A stretch of 27,913 bases of DNA, from contig JBOGJG010000348.1 in NCBI GenBank assembly GCA_050747825.1, forward strand, positions 1-27,913, in the 5' to 3' direction. Positions 5,478 to 14,959 of the stretch are shown piece after piece (position 1 is the stretch's first letter; each line of letters opens with the position of its first letter). The notes below the pieces were generated by a model that made no database searches, was not told the origin of the DNA, and worked only from the letters and a program-made list of their open reading frames with translations. The stretch comes from JBOGJG01 sp050747825. Lineage in GTDB: Bacteria; Acidobacteriota; UBA6911; RPQK01; JBOGJG01. A program made the translations under genes and the position numbers.

Positions 5478-6950
5478 TCAGGCAATGAGGTCGTGGACGA
5501 TCTTGCCGTGTACGTCGGTCAGCCGCAAGCGCCGGCCTTGAACCTTGAAGGTCAGGCGTTCGTGATCGATTCCCAGGAGGTAAAGCAAAGTGGCCTGCAA
5601 GTCATGGACGTGTACCGGATCGCGTACGATGTTGTAGCCGAACTCATCTGTTTCGCCGTAGATGAGCCCGTTCTTGATGCCGCCGCCGGCCAGCCACATG
5701 CTGAAGCATCGAGGATGATGATCCCGGCCGTAATTGTCGTTCGTGAGCCTGCCCTGGCAATAATTGGTCCGTCCGAACTCGCCTCCCCAGATCACCAGCG
5801 TGTCCTCCAGTAGACCTCGCTGCTTCAAGTCGATGACGAGCGCCGCGGAGGGTTGGTCCACGTCCCGGCACTGCCCCCGAATTTCCTTGGGGAGGTTTCC
5901 GTGCTGGTCCCAGCCCACGTGGTAGAGCTGGATGAAGCCCACATTCCGCTCGGCCAGCCGCCGAGCCAAGAGACAATTGGCCGCGTACGTGCCGGGAATC
6001 CGGGACTCGGGTCCATAGAGCTCAAACGTGAAGTCCGGCTCGTCCGAGATATCCATGACCTCGGGAACTGAGGTCTGCATCCGAAAAGCCATCTCATATT
6101 GGGCGATGCGCGTGCGGATTTCGGGATCCTCTTCGGACTCGTAAGCGGCCTCGTGAATTTTCTCCAGGCGGTCGAGCATGCGGCGACGGCTGCTCTCATC
6201 GACACCGGGCGGATTGTTCAAGTAAAGCACCGGGTCTTTCGCGGAGCGAAACTGGATGCCTTGATGGATGGAAGGCAAAAAGCCGCTCCCCCACAGCCGT
6301 GAATACAGAGGCTGGGCTTCCTTGCGGCCGCTCCCGCGGGAGAGCAAGACACAGAAGGTGGGCAGATTCTGATTCAAGCTGCCGAGCCCGTAACTCAGCC
6401 AGGAGCCGAAGCAGGGCCGGCCCGGCTGCTGCGAGCCGGTCTGGGCAAACGTGATGGCGGGGTCATGGTTGATCGCTTCCGTATACATGCTCCTGACGAT
6501 GCACAGATCGTCCACGATGCGCCCCGTGTAGGGCAGCAGCTCGCTGACCCATGCACCGCTTTCGCCATAACGTGAGAATTGGAACTGAGCGCCTGCCAGG
6601 GGGAAGGACTTTTGTCCCGCGGTCATGCCGGTCACCCGCTGCCCCTGGCGTACGGAATCCGGAAGCTCCTCGCCGTTTCGCTCTTTCAGGAGAGGCTTGT
6701 AGTCGAAGGTTTCCAGCTGGGACGGAGCGCCGCTCTGGAACAGGTAAATGACACGCTTCGCCCGGGGTAAAAAGTGCGGAGCCGCCAGCACGCCGCTCGA
6801 AGTGGCGTTTCCGGACAACCCCGTATACGCCAGCAGCTCGAGCGGATCGAGAAGAGACGCGAGTGCCGCCGTGCCCAGCCCGAGACTCGTCTGGGTCAGG
6901 AAATGGCGACGGCTGATCTTTCTATTGATGCACCCGCAATAATCCGACAT
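5478..6950 (-). CDS. DUF1501 domain-containing protein, Tat-exported
   Basis: This 490-residue protein starts MSDYCGCINRK and carries a twin-arginine signal (SRRHFLTQTSLGLGTAALA) at about residues 13-31, so it is probably exported folded. The body matches DUF1501, an alkaline-phosphatase/sulfatase-like fold. Recognisable parts include ADKs-free landmarks RAKRVIYLFQSGAPSQLETFDYKP, VRSMYTEAINHDPA, GRPCFGSWLSYGLGS, FIQLYHVGWDQHGN, LVIWGGEFGRTNY and GRDHHPRCFSMWLAGGG. I chose the ATG at 6950 over 6959 because AGGGAG lies nine bases before it. DUF1501 genes nearly always follow PSD1/PSCyt genes, as here, with 14 bp between. The pair is common in Planctomycetes, Verrucomicrobia and Acidobacteria and is thought to act on polymers or sulfated substrates outside the cytoplasm, but the reaction is unproven. 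It is the last gene of the operon. Confidence 0.85.
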   Translation of the reverse strand: MSDYCGCINRKISRRHFLTQTSLGLGTAALASLLDPLELLAYTGLSGNATSSGVLAAPHFLPRAKRVIYLFQSGAPSQLETFDYKPLLKERNGEELPDSVRQGQRVTGMTAGQKSFPLAGAQFQFSRYGESGAWVSELLPYTGRIVDDLCIVRSMYTEAINHDPAITFAQTGSQQPGRPCFGSWLSYGLGSLNQNLPTFCVLLSRGSGRKEAQPLYSRLWGSGFLPSIHQGIQFRSAKDPVLYLNNPPGVDESSRRRMLDRLEKIHEAAYESEEDPEIRTRIAQYEMAFRMQTSVPEVMDISDEPDFTFELYGPESRIPGTYAANCLLARRLAERNVGFIQLYHVGWDQHGNLPKEIRGQCRDVDQPSAALVIDLKQRGLLEDTLVIWGGEFGRTNYCQGRLTNDNYGRDHHPRCFSMWLAGGGIKNGLIYGETDEFGYNIVRDPVHVHDLQATLLYLLGIDHERLTFKVQGRRLRLTDVHGKIVHDLIA

Positions 6951-6964
6951 GCCTTTCATCTCCC

Positions 6965-9900
6965 TCAGCGTTTGGTAACGGTTTCATCCAGGTTCATGAT
7001 CGCATTTGCGACGATGGAATAGGACGCCTGCTCGGCGGAGTCGAGCGACGGGTCCGCCGGATATTCACCCACCTGCAGCAGGGCTCTGGACCGTGCCGGG
7101 TTTTGGGAAAACACGTTTAGCTCTCCTTCAAAGATAGCTTTCAGGTGGTGCAGCACCTGCTCATCCGGACGAGAGCCGGTCAGGAGGCGATAAGCAAACG
7201 TGATGCGTTCTTCCGGCGTCCTGCCGCCTTCTTTGATCATTCGCGCCCCGAGCACTCGTGCCGCTTCCACGAACTGCGGATCGTTCATCAGGGTCAGAGC
7301 CTGGAGCGGCGTATTGGTGCTCTGGCGCCGAACGGTGCAGAAATCGCGCGAAGGGGCATCAAAGGTGCTCACGTACGGATGCGGCGAGGTGCGCCGCAAG
7401 AAGGTGTACATGCTGCGGCGGTACAGTTTATCGCCGTGGTCCTGTACGTAGTATCGGAGAACCGAGCTGAAGGTATTCTTTTCTTCCCACAGGCCCTCGG
7501 GCTGATAAGGCTTGACGCTCGGTCCCCCGATGGTTTTCACCAGAAGGCCACTGGCGGCCAGTGCGTTGTCGCGAATCAACTCGGCCGGCAGCCGGTAGCT
7601 CGGCCCGCGCGCCAGCAGCCGGTTTTCCGGATCCTCGCGGCGCTCTTCCAGGGTCACGCTCGAGGACTGCCGATAGGTGGCGCTCATGACAATGAGCCTC
7701 TGCATGTGCTTCACGTCCCAACCTGATTCAATGAATTCGCAGGCCAGCCAGTCCAGCAGTTCCGGATGCGTGGGCAACTCGCCCTGGTTGCCGAAACCCT
7801 CGGAAGTCCCCACGATGCCGCGGCCGAAGTAGTGCTGCCAGAATCGATTCACCGTCACGCGGGCCGTCAATGGATTCTCACGGCTCAAGAGCCAGCGGGC
7901 CAGTCCCCGCCGGTCCTTGGGGAAAGACTCATCGAAAGCGAGTACGGCAGCCGGCGTGCCGGGCTCCACCGGGTCGGCCGGGGCATCGTAGAGTCCACGC
8001 TTGAGGACATGCGTGGGACGCGGTTCTGGAAGATCCTGCATCACCATGACGCCGTCAAGTTTGTCCAGGATGCTGAAGCTGGCGCGCCGAGGGCGCTCGA
8101 GCTCATCCCGCAGAGCGCGGTAGGTCGGATCCTGATGCTCGAGATAATGATCGAGAAGAGCGCTCTTGGAGTCCGACAACTCTCCCACAAGGGCAGACAC
8201 CTCGAGCCCACTGAGGCGACGCTCGTAAATGCGAAGCTCATCCATGAGACAAAAGCCGTCGCTGATGTCGAAAGCATACTGAGGGTAGCCGCCGATTCTC
8301 AGTTCCTTGGGAGAGAGCCGAATGGAGCGGCTCAGCTGGTCGAAATCGATCTTCACGGCAGCAAGCTGCCCATTGATGTAGAGTTTCAATCCTTTGGCCC
8401 GGCTCGAGCCGTCATACGTGACCGCCAGGTGAGTCCATGTGCCCTCCGGCAGGGCCTGCGTTGCCGTCACTTGAATGAGGCCCGCTGGGAGGCCGTGGAC
8501 CAGCCGGACGGAGGGGCGGCCGGCCTTCAGATAGATCTGGTAACCGTAGTAGCCGTCGTTTTTCCCGGCCAGATTGGAAAGCAGGCTGAACTCGTAGCCC
8601 GGCTCGGACGGGTTGACCCAGAAGCCGATCGAGAAGCAATCGGCGCGGTCAAATCCGGCGACCTCACCCAGGTCGGCTCGATCGTAGGCCGTGACCTTCA
8701 GCGCGCCGGCCTTTTTGCCCGCCACAATCTCAGCCTCTCCGACAGCTTCTCCTCCCTTGCTGGGGGCCTGGAGGTTGGCGATTCGACCGCCGGTGATCTT
8801 GTCCAGCGGATACCGGGCGAGGAGTCCCGTGGACAGTTTGACCGAGGAGTCGATGTCTCTCGGCAGCGCGCGGGCAACTTCCGCTTCGCGATCTGCCAGC
8901 TTCTGCTCCTGCCGGGCGATCTGCTGGTCCAGGCGTGCGAGCTTAGCGGCGACCTCCTGGTCTCTCATCAGGACCTGCGGCCCGGAGTTGCCGTCCTCCT
9001 GCACCAGGCCGTTCTCATTGATGCTGTTGAAGAAGGCGAACATCCGGTAATACTCCTTCTGGGTGATCGGGTCGTACCTGTGATCATGACAGCGGGCGCA
9101 CTCCACGCTCAATCCCAGAAAGGCGGTTCCCGTCATGTTCGTACGTTCAGCCGCATACTCGACCCGGTACTCTTCGGGTATGATGCCGCCTTCCGAGTTG
9201 ATGCGGCCGTTGCGGTAAAATGCGGTCGCCAGTCGTTGTTCGAGAGTGACATCAGGGAGCAGGTCACCGGCGACCTGCCAGTTGACGAACTGGTCGAAAG
9301 GCATGTTTTCGTTGAAAGCTTCGATCACCCAATCTCGCCAGGGCCACATCATGCGATAGCCGTCCTGCGAGTAGCCATGCGAGTCGGCGTATCGCGCGAC
9401 ATCGAGCCAGTCCATCGCCATGCGCTCGCCGTAATGCGGAGAGGCCATCAACCGGTCCACCACTTTTTCGTAGGCATCCTCTGAGCGATCGGCCAGAAAC
9501 GCGTCGATCTCCTCAAGGGTGGGAGGGAGACCGGTCAAATCGAGGCTGACACGGCGCAGCAAGCGCTCCTTATCGGCCTCGGGGCTCGGCCGGCGCCCTT
9601 CCCGCTCCAGGCGCGCCAGAACAAAATGGTCGATCTCGTTTTGCACCCACGTTTGGTCCTGGACCAGGGGCACGGCCGGCCGCTCGGGCGGGATTAAGGC
9701 CCAGTGGGGCTTATACTCCGCGCCCTGTTCGATCCAGCGTCCGAGCGTGGCAATCTCCTCGGCTGTCAAGGTGAGGTTGCTTTCCGGATGGGGCATGCGC
9801 TGCTGGGGATCGGTTGAAATGATTCGTCGCCACAGCTCGCTTTCGGACAGGTCCCCCGGAACGATGGCGCGCTCGCCCGGCGACTGCGGGAGTTCTCCCT

Positions 9901-10150
9901 TGGCCACTGACTCGACATCCAGACGGAGGCCGGCCTTGCGCTTGTTTTGATCGGGCCCGTGACAGGCGAAGCACTTATCCGAGAGGATGGGCCGCACGTG
10001 CCAGGTGAAGTCGATCTTCTGCGGCAGCCGGGATTCGGCGGCCTTGACCTCGGGTGGCTTATCGGCACCGCATCCCGCCAGGCCGCACAATAGCGCGGCA
10101 CAGACCGAAATGACCCATCCGAAATGACTCTTGTTAAGTGGCGTGGACAT
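6965..10150 (-). CDS. PSD1/PSCyt cytochrome-like lipoprotein with LamG domain (DUF1549/DUF1553)
   Basis: This 1,061-residue protein begins with a lipoprotein signal whose lipobox is LAGC (Cys27). A heme-binding type motif CFACH (Cys60, Cys63, His64) lies in the PSCyt1 domain. The DUF1549 domain runs from about residue 160 to 380 (RLLRRVSLDLTGLPPT; a second CARCH motif in ECARCHDHRYDPIT). A LamG/concanavalin-like domain lies near 440-650 (SIGFWVNPSEPG, LKLYINGQLAAVK). The C-terminal DUF1553 domain is near 760-1040 (TARVTVNRFWQHYFGRGIVG, SRDFCTVRRQSTNTPLQALT). The start ATG at 10150-10148 is two bases after the TAA stop of the receptor gene, so translation is coupled. It is likely a membrane-anchored redox partner of the DUF1501 protein, with the LamG domain possibly binding glycan; both roles are inferred. 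Confidence 0.9.
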   Translation of the reverse strand: MSTPLNKSHFGWVISVCAALLCGLAGCGADKPPEVKAAESRLPQKIDFTWHVRPILSDKCFACHGPDQNKRKAGLRLDVESVAKGELPQSPGERAIVPGDLSESELWRRIISTDPQQRMPHPESNLTLTAEEIATLGRWIEQGAEYKPHWALIPPERPAVPLVQDQTWVQNEIDHFVLARLEREGRRPSPEADKERLLRRVSLDLTGLPPTLEEIDAFLADRSEDAYEKVVDRLMASPHYGERMAMDWLDVARYADSHGYSQDGYRMMWPWRDWVIEAFNENMPFDQFVNWQVAGDLLPDVTLEQRLATAFYRNGRINSEGGIIPEEYRVEYAAERTNMTGTAFLGLSVECARCHDHRYDPITQKEYYRMFAFFNSINENGLVQEDGNSGPQVLMRDQEVAAKLARLDQQIARQEQKLADREAEVARALPRDIDSSVKLSTGLLARYPLDKITGGRIANLQAPSKGGEAVGEAEIVAGKKAGALKVTAYDRADLGEVAGFDRADCFSIGFWVNPSEPGYEFSLLSNLAGKNDGYYGYQIYLKAGRPSVRLVHGLPAGLIQVTATQALPEGTWTHLAVTYDGSSRAKGLKLYINGQLAAVKIDFDQLSRSIRLSPKELRIGGYPQYAFDISDGFCLMDELRIYERRLSGLEVSALVGELSDSKSALLDHYLEHQDPTYRALRDELERPRRASFSILDKLDGVMVMQDLPEPRPTHVLKRGLYDAPADPVEPGTPAAVLAFDESFPKDRRGLARWLLSRENPLTARVTVNRFWQHYFGRGIVGTSEGFGNQGELPTHPELLDWLACEFIESGWDVKHMQRLIVMSATYRQSSSVTLEERREDPENRLLARGPSYRLPAELIRDNALAASGLLVKTIGGPSVKPYQPEGLWEEKNTFSSVLRYYVQDHGDKLYRRSMYTFLRRTSPHPYVSTFDAPSRDFCTVRRQSTNTPLQALTLMNDPQFVEAARVLGARMIKEGGRTPEERITFAYRLLTGSRPDEQVLHHLKAIFEGELNVFSQNPARSRALLQVGEYPADPSLDSAEQASYSIVANAIMNLDETVTKR

Positions 10151-10152
10151 CC

Positions 10153-13100
10153 TTAAAAACCGATGCGCAGGCCGAATCGGATAATCCGCTCGGCGCGGGC
10201 GCTGGTGATCTCGCCAAAACCGCTATTGCTGACATTGTTCCGCGGATTGCCAAACTGGGGCGTATTGGTGAAGTTGAAAGCCTCCATACGGAACTGAATG
10301 TTCACCTCCTCACTTGCCTGGAAATTGCGAAACAATCCAAAGTCCCAAGTGGCGACACCCGGACCGCGCAGGCTGTTGAAGCCAGCCGTCCCGAAGCGCG
10401 GCTCGTTGACCGGAGCAAAGGCCAGCGGGTCGAAATAAGGCTGTCCTCTGCCTGTCCCGCCCAGGATCTCCACCTTCGATTTTACCTGATCGGCCCGCTG
10501 GGAGCTTTCCGGAGCATTGAGAGAGGCACCGGATGCCGAAATACTGAAGGGTGTTCCACTGTAAAAGCTCAGAATGCTGTTCACCTGCCAGCCGCTCACG
10601 ATGGCGTTGATGAATCCGCCGGCCTGCGAGAGCCAGCGGCGGCCGGCGCCGAAGGGGAGTTCCCAGATCTGCGTGATCTCCAAATTGTGAGTGCGGTCGA
10701 AGCCGCTCAAGCTGCGGTTCAAGTGGTAGAACTCCGGAATGCTGATGCGCAGCGTATTGTCGCTGTTGTCCAGCCCGCTGCTGGCGATGGACTTGCTCCA
10801 GGTATAGGCGGCATCCAGAGAAAGCCCGTTGCTGAAGCGGCGCTGAAGGCGAGCCTGCAGGGAATCGTAATGCGAGCCTCCAACCGGCGCGACCAGGCGG
10901 GCCCGGGCCGTGCGCCCGAATTTCTGAAAAAGCTGCTGTCCAGCGCGCCCGCTCCCTACCGGAGCCCAGTTCAGCTCACGCAGTCCGAGTTGACGAACCT
11001 GGCGAGTGGCCACGTATCCGACTTCGCCCACAAGGTCCCACTTCAGCTTCTTCTGCACGGTCAGATTCCAGGACTGGACGTACCCTCGTTTGAACTCCGT
11101 GTTGATGGTGGCCGCTCCGATTTCGGGTGGGATGTCAATGATGCCGTCGCTGAAATCGGGGACCGGAATGGTTGGAATGCCCTCGGCCAGCGGGCGGACG
11201 GGCGTCCATGAATCGGGCCCATCGATGGCCAGCTCGACCACGGCAGGGTAGTTCTGAAGCAGGGATCTGGAAAGCGGGTAAGGATCATTGGTGATTCCAT
11301 AGCCGGCCCGGATCACCCAGGTATCGGTCGGTCGGTAGGCGATGCCTAGGCGCGGAGCGAAGAGGGTCTTGCTCATCTTCACACCCAGGTCTTTCGGAAT
11401 CGAGCCAAAGCCCCCCACCAGCATTTGGTTGGTCTCCCAGTCGTAGCGCTCCACGCCTCGGTTGCCTCGCGTGGGCAAGGGAAAGTACTCCCAGCGGGTT
11501 CCATAGGACAGGGTGAGTTTCCGGCTGATCTGCCAGCGGTCGCGGATGTAAAAGCTGTAGCCCCAGTTACGGGTTCGGCGCGGCACCTCCGTCACCAGAG
11601 TCTTTCCCACGGTCGTGGGCAATCCCAGCAGAAAACTGGCGAAGGCGTTCACCTGAGAAGTCGAGCTGCTGAGCCGGCTGCAGCCTCCTGCGCCGTCGGG
11701 TTTTTCGCACAGCCGAGTCGGCCCCGTTCCAAAGGTGAATCTCCCGCGAGGACCGGTGCTGCGTCCTCCGATACCCGCCAGTTCCGGTTCGGCCGAGTGA
11801 TTCATGTGCTGGTTGTAAAGATCGAGACCCCAGCGTACCTCATGGGTCTGCTTCGTCCAGGTGAAGTTGGTCACGTACTGGTACTGATCGTTCCGGCGCA
11901 GATAGGGCATAAACGCTTCGTTTACGCCGAAAGGACTGTAACCGGAAATATCGAAACGGGGCCAGCCCCCCTGCCACGGCTCCGGACCATTCGTCCCCGG
12001 GATGCCCAGAAAATCCAAACCGATGTTCTCGCCGTAACCGACGTTGCGCGAATCGGTAATGAAGCGCACAAATCCAAAGTTGGCATCGACAATGAACACC
12101 GGACTGAGGATGGAATTGACTCCAACAGAGAAATTGTAGGTGTTCCCGGCGCCAGTGCCTGCGTTGCCGCCGCCGCCCCCGAAGGGCGTGAGAGCCTGAC
12201 CGACCAGCTTTTCGCCGAAGAGGGTCGGCTGCAGGGTGCTGTAGTCCAAGACGCTGAATCGGCCGAAGAAATTCAGGTTATCGCCGGCGTTCCAATCGAC
12301 CTTGCTGTCGATGGTCCAGCGCTTGAACACGGACGCTCCAGTGGCGAAGTAGTTGTTCGCTTCGGGAACGCTTCCGTCTGAATCCAGAAGGTTGGGCAGG
12401 GGCATCTGGGAAATCACTTTTCGCACGATCTCGTCCTGGCGATCCTCCGGAATTTGATTATTGGGGAAAGCCTGCCGCCCCGAGCCGTCCGGGTTACCGG
12501 TCAGGGGATCGTAAATCCGCGCCGAGAATCCGGAAAAGTCCCCCCGTCGAACCGCTTCCGTCGGGACCGAGCCGATCCGACTGGCGTTTCGGCCGTCGTG
12601 GGTTCCCTCGTAACTGACGAAGTAGAACAGCTTGTCCGATTGGATGGGACCTCCTGCGGCGGCTCCCCATTGATTGAAGATGAATTTTCCCTTGTTCCGG
12701 TCGGCTGGGAAAAAGAAATTCTTGGCCCGGAGATGGTGATTGTGATGATAGCCGAAGAGCGCACCGTGGAAATCATTGGTTCCACTCTTGAGTTGGACAT
12801 TGATGGCCGCTCCGCCGGCCAGGCCCTGCTCGGCGTCAAAGCTGTTGGTGACGACATTGACCGTCTGGATCGCCTCCAGGGAGGGAACATAGGCCGTAAT
12901 GTGCGGCAGCCATGGATCGGCGGAGGTGGCGCCGTCGATCCGCGTATTATTGATGCTGGAGCTGACGCCGTTGACGCCGAAGCGCAGCGAGCGGGAGGGA
13001 TTGGTTTGAATGGAATGAACTTCCTGAGGCGGGTTAAAACCGGGAAGCGTCTTCATCAAATGTTGATAGTTTCTCCCCAGGGGGACCGGCAAATTGACGA

Positions 13101-13563
13101 GTTTTTCTTCGGTCACCTCCGCCCTTACTTCGGCGCGATCGGTTTGAAGGATGGCGGTCTCGCTCCTCACCGTCACCGTCTCGGTGACCTCCCCCAGCTG
13201 CAAGGTGATATCGACACGCGTGACCGTGTTCAGGGTCACGGGTATGTCTGTTCTCTTGAATTCTTTGAACCCGGGCATGTTCACCTGAAGCGTGTACAGA
13301 TCGCCGGAACGAAGAGTATTGAACCCATAGCCTCCGGTCTCGTTGGTGATGGTCTGCCGCGTGCGGTTCGTCTGCTGATTGATCACAACGACATCCGCCC
13401 CGGGGATGGCGGCGCCGGTTTGATCTCTCACGTTCCCCACCAGCGACCCGTAAAGCACCTGGGCCTGAAGTGGTGTGGAGATGACAAGAGCTGATGCGGA
13501 CAGCAGAAGCAAAGTCGAGAGAACACAACAGGATATTAAACTCGGCGGATTCGCTTTGGCCAT
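10153..13563 (-). CDS. Oar-like TonB-dependent outer-membrane receptor
   Basis: The protein has 1,136 residues and a Sec signal peptide ending near STPLQAQ. Residues about 38-120 form a carboxypeptidase-regulatory-like beta-sandwich (GSLVGNVRDQTGAAIPGADV, TNETGGYGFNTLRSGDLYTL). A plug-like domain follows (LVNLPVPLGRNYQHLMKTLP, then FGVNGVSSSINNTRIDGA), and then a long beta-barrel ending in the aromatic residue typical of outer-membrane barrels (FGLRIGF). This size and domain order are typical of the Oar-type receptors abundant in Acidobacteria. A strong AGGAGG lies four to five bases before the ATG. It is the first gene of an operon with the PSD1 and DUF1501 genes, which suggests it takes up the product of that pair. 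The ligand is unknown. Confidence 0.9.
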   Translation of the reverse strand: MAKANPPSLISCCVLSTLLLLSASALVISTPLQAQVLYGSLVGNVRDQTGAAIPGADVVVINQQTNRTRQTITNETGGYGFNTLRSGDLYTLQVNMPGFKEFKRTDIPVTLNTVTRVDITLQLGEVTETVTVRSETAILQTDRAEVRAEVTEEKLVNLPVPLGRNYQHLMKTLPGFNPPQEVHSIQTNPSRSLRFGVNGVSSSINNTRIDGATSADPWLPHITAYVPSLEAIQTVNVVTNSFDAEQGLAGGAAINVQLKSGTNDFHGALFGYHHNHHLRAKNFFFPADRNKGKFIFNQWGAAAGGPIQSDKLFYFVSYEGTHDGRNASRIGSVPTEAVRRGDFSGFSARIYDPLTGNPDGSGRQAFPNNQIPEDRQDEIVRKVISQMPLPNLLDSDGSVPEANNYFATGASVFKRWTIDSKVDWNAGDNLNFFGRFSVLDYSTLQPTLFGEKLVGQALTPFGGGGGNAGTGAGNTYNFSVGVNSILSPVFIVDANFGFVRFITDSRNVGYGENIGLDFLGIPGTNGPEPWQGGWPRFDISGYSPFGVNEAFMPYLRRNDQYQYVTNFTWTKQTHEVRWGLDLYNQHMNHSAEPELAGIGGRSTGPRGRFTFGTGPTRLCEKPDGAGGCSRLSSSTSQVNAFASFLLGLPTTVGKTLVTEVPRRTRNWGYSFYIRDRWQISRKLTLSYGTRWEYFPLPTRGNRGVERYDWETNQMLVGGFGSIPKDLGVKMSKTLFAPRLGIAYRPTDTWVIRAGYGITNDPYPLSRSLLQNYPAVVELAIDGPDSWTPVRPLAEGIPTIPVPDFSDGIIDIPPEIGAATINTEFKRGYVQSWNLTVQKKLKWDLVGEVGYVATRQVRQLGLRELNWAPVGSGRAGQQLFQKFGRTARARLVAPVGGSHYDSLQARLQRRFSNGLSLDAAYTWSKSIASSGLDNSDNTLRISIPEFYHLNRSLSGFDRTHNLEITQIWELPFGAGRRWLSQAGGFINAIVSGWQVNSILSFYSGTPFSISASGASLNAPESSQRADQVKSKVEILGGTGRGQPYFDPLAFAPVNEPRFGTAGFNSLRGPGVATWDFGLFRNFQASEEVNIQFRMEAFNFTNTPQFGNPRNNVSNSGFGEITSARAERIIRFGLRIGF

Positions 13564-13665
13564 TGGACCTCCTCCTCACGCGAATAAAAACTTGGAACCG
13601 AATTGGGACAAATCGAGAGGCGCCGCTGTTCGATTGAGACCTCCTGCGAACTAACAGTGGGCCGA

Positions 13666-13694
13666 ATTTTAGACCAAAGCCAATGGAATGTCAA
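13666..13694 (-). promoter_or_regulatory. sigma70-type promoter of the receptor/PSD1/DUF1501 operon
   Basis: On the minus strand a perfect TTGACA (13694-13689) is followed by exactly 17 bases and then TAAAAT (13671-13666). Transcription would start near 13659, giving a leader of about 95 bases before the receptor ATG at 13563. The -35 box overlaps the last codons of the transposase remnant upstream. Confidence 0.75.
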
Positions 13695-13948
13695 TACCCG
13701 GAAAGCGCTCCCGCAAAGGTCTGGATGGCGAAAATGGCGCCGGGGATAGAACCAGATTCCAAGCCTGATTCCACATACTCACGCAGACTTCTCCAGGCGC
13801 AACGGCAAAGCTCGCCCAACAGCCTACAGTCCCTGCGAGCCTGCCGGACGCAACCCTTTGGGAATGGTCCACACCAACTGACGGTGCTCCACCTGCTCCA
13901 GCACTTCGCCCATCACCCATTCCACAAAAGCCGCCACCCGCTTAGTTA
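13691..13948 (-). pseudogene. IS91-type transposase remnant
   Basis: Read on the minus strand, one frame gives TKRVAAFVEWVMGEVLEQVE and then HRQLVWTIPKGLRP. After a frameshift near 13830 a second frame gives RLLGELCRCAWRSLREYVES, then IPGAIFAIQTFAGAL before a TGA. These match, in order, the conserved central block of IS91-family (Y2) transposases: HRQ-x-V-x-T-IPK-LR, RLLGEL-R-AW-LR, and PGA-x-AIQTF. The N-terminal zinc-binding part and the catalytic tyrosine region are both missing, so it is a dead internal fragment. I read the frames directly from the sequence; no full ORF spans it. Confidence 0.75.
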
Positions 13949-14015
13949 GGTGCCCCTAAGTGCGGGGGAGTTTCAGGCGGTCGTCGGTGTGGACGTCTCG
14001 AAGTCCTCAATGAGC

Positions 14016-14947
14016 TCAGGCGGTTTCCAGAATAAAAGTGGGGATGTTAATGCCTCGAAAAGGCCTGACGTCTCCCCGGATCTGACAGAAGTGCAGCTCG
14101 CAGTTCCGGGCTCCCCACTCATAAAGCTGCCGCACGACTCCGGGCCGGTCGACCGGGACCAGGCAGACGGGAGAACGCCCGGGGTGTTGATTGAGCTGGG
14201 CGAGAATTAATGCCAGGGCGACTGCATCGGAGCGCATCACGCCCGGTCCCAGCATATTGCAGGCAAGGTGAGCCGAGGAGAACAGAAAGCCTTCGAGTCT
14301 CCGGAAACGCCTTCGTAGACTGAAGAATGGAAGAATCCAAGGGAGTTTTCCACGCAGAACCGATAGTCTTCCTGGCGGCTCACGCCGCTGAGCTCCTCCT
14401 CCAGGGCCACCAGTGCAGGGACATCATCCAGAGTGGCGTTCCGGACGCGGTCGCTTCCCGGGACGAAACGGCCCAGGCCCTCTTCCGGAACCGGGACCTT
14501 CAGGTCCTGATAGGCCTGGACGGGGACAAATCCGGCGCGGTTGTAGAGGGAAAAGGAATCCAGGTTGAGGGCGCTCTGCGTCAGCCTCAGCGAAGGGTAT
14601 GGGTTGTCGTCGGTAAAGTCGCAGATATATTTGAGCAGGGCGCTGGCGATGCCGAATCCAAAATAATTGGGGTGCACGTTCATGATGCCCAGGCCGACAT
14701 GGCCGGCACGGGGGTGATAAAAGCAGGAACCCATTAAGCGGCCGCTCCGCTGGTTTTCGGCAACCACGCACCGGCTGGAGCCGATCCCGAAGTAGACATC
14801 GCAGTAAACTTCCGTCATCTGAGGTCCTGCCCGAAATCGCTGCCCCATCGCATGCTGCGCGTACCAGGCGTTAATCGACGCATAGATCAATTCGGCGACT
14901 TCAAAACGATCCCCGGACCGGAACTCTCGCAAACGAAAGGAATTCAT
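14016..14947 (-). pseudogene. Tandem GNAT acetyltransferase, frameshifted
   Basis: The intact part from ATG 14947 encodes a GNAT domain (residues about 1-150: LREFRSGDRFEVAELIYASI, VHPNYFGFGIASALLKYI with the acetyl-CoA loop region, then SLRLTQSALNLDSFSLYNRA and GFVPV). A second, incomplete domain starts near RVRNATLDDVPALVALEEEL. In this frame the end is unrelated sequence stopping at 14237. The neighbouring frame gives the natural end (FLFSSAHLACNMLGPGVMRS, LILAQLNQHPGRSPVCLVPV, ELHFCQIRG) and stops at 14016. Restoring one G at about 14290 joins them into a 310-residue protein. The start is ATG 14947 with GGAA six bases upstream; a GTG lies at 14959. The lost base is in a short G run, so a sequencing error is as likely as a real mutation. 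The substrate is unknown. Confidence 0.75.
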
Positions 14948-14959
14948 TCCATGTTCCAC

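Noticed and set aside
7766..9484. A 572-codon plus-strand open frame opposite the PSD1 gene
   Set aside because: It is an antisense shadow in a GC-rich gene. The minus strand has clear domain motifs throughout and the plus frame has none.
10138..11211. A 357-codon plus-strand open frame opposite the receptor C-terminus
   Set aside because: It is a shadow frame; the opposite strand encodes conserved barrel strands.
12454..13494. A 346-codon plus-strand open frame opposite the TonB receptor
   Set aside because: It is a shadow of the receptor gene and lacks recognisable motifs and a ribosome-binding site.
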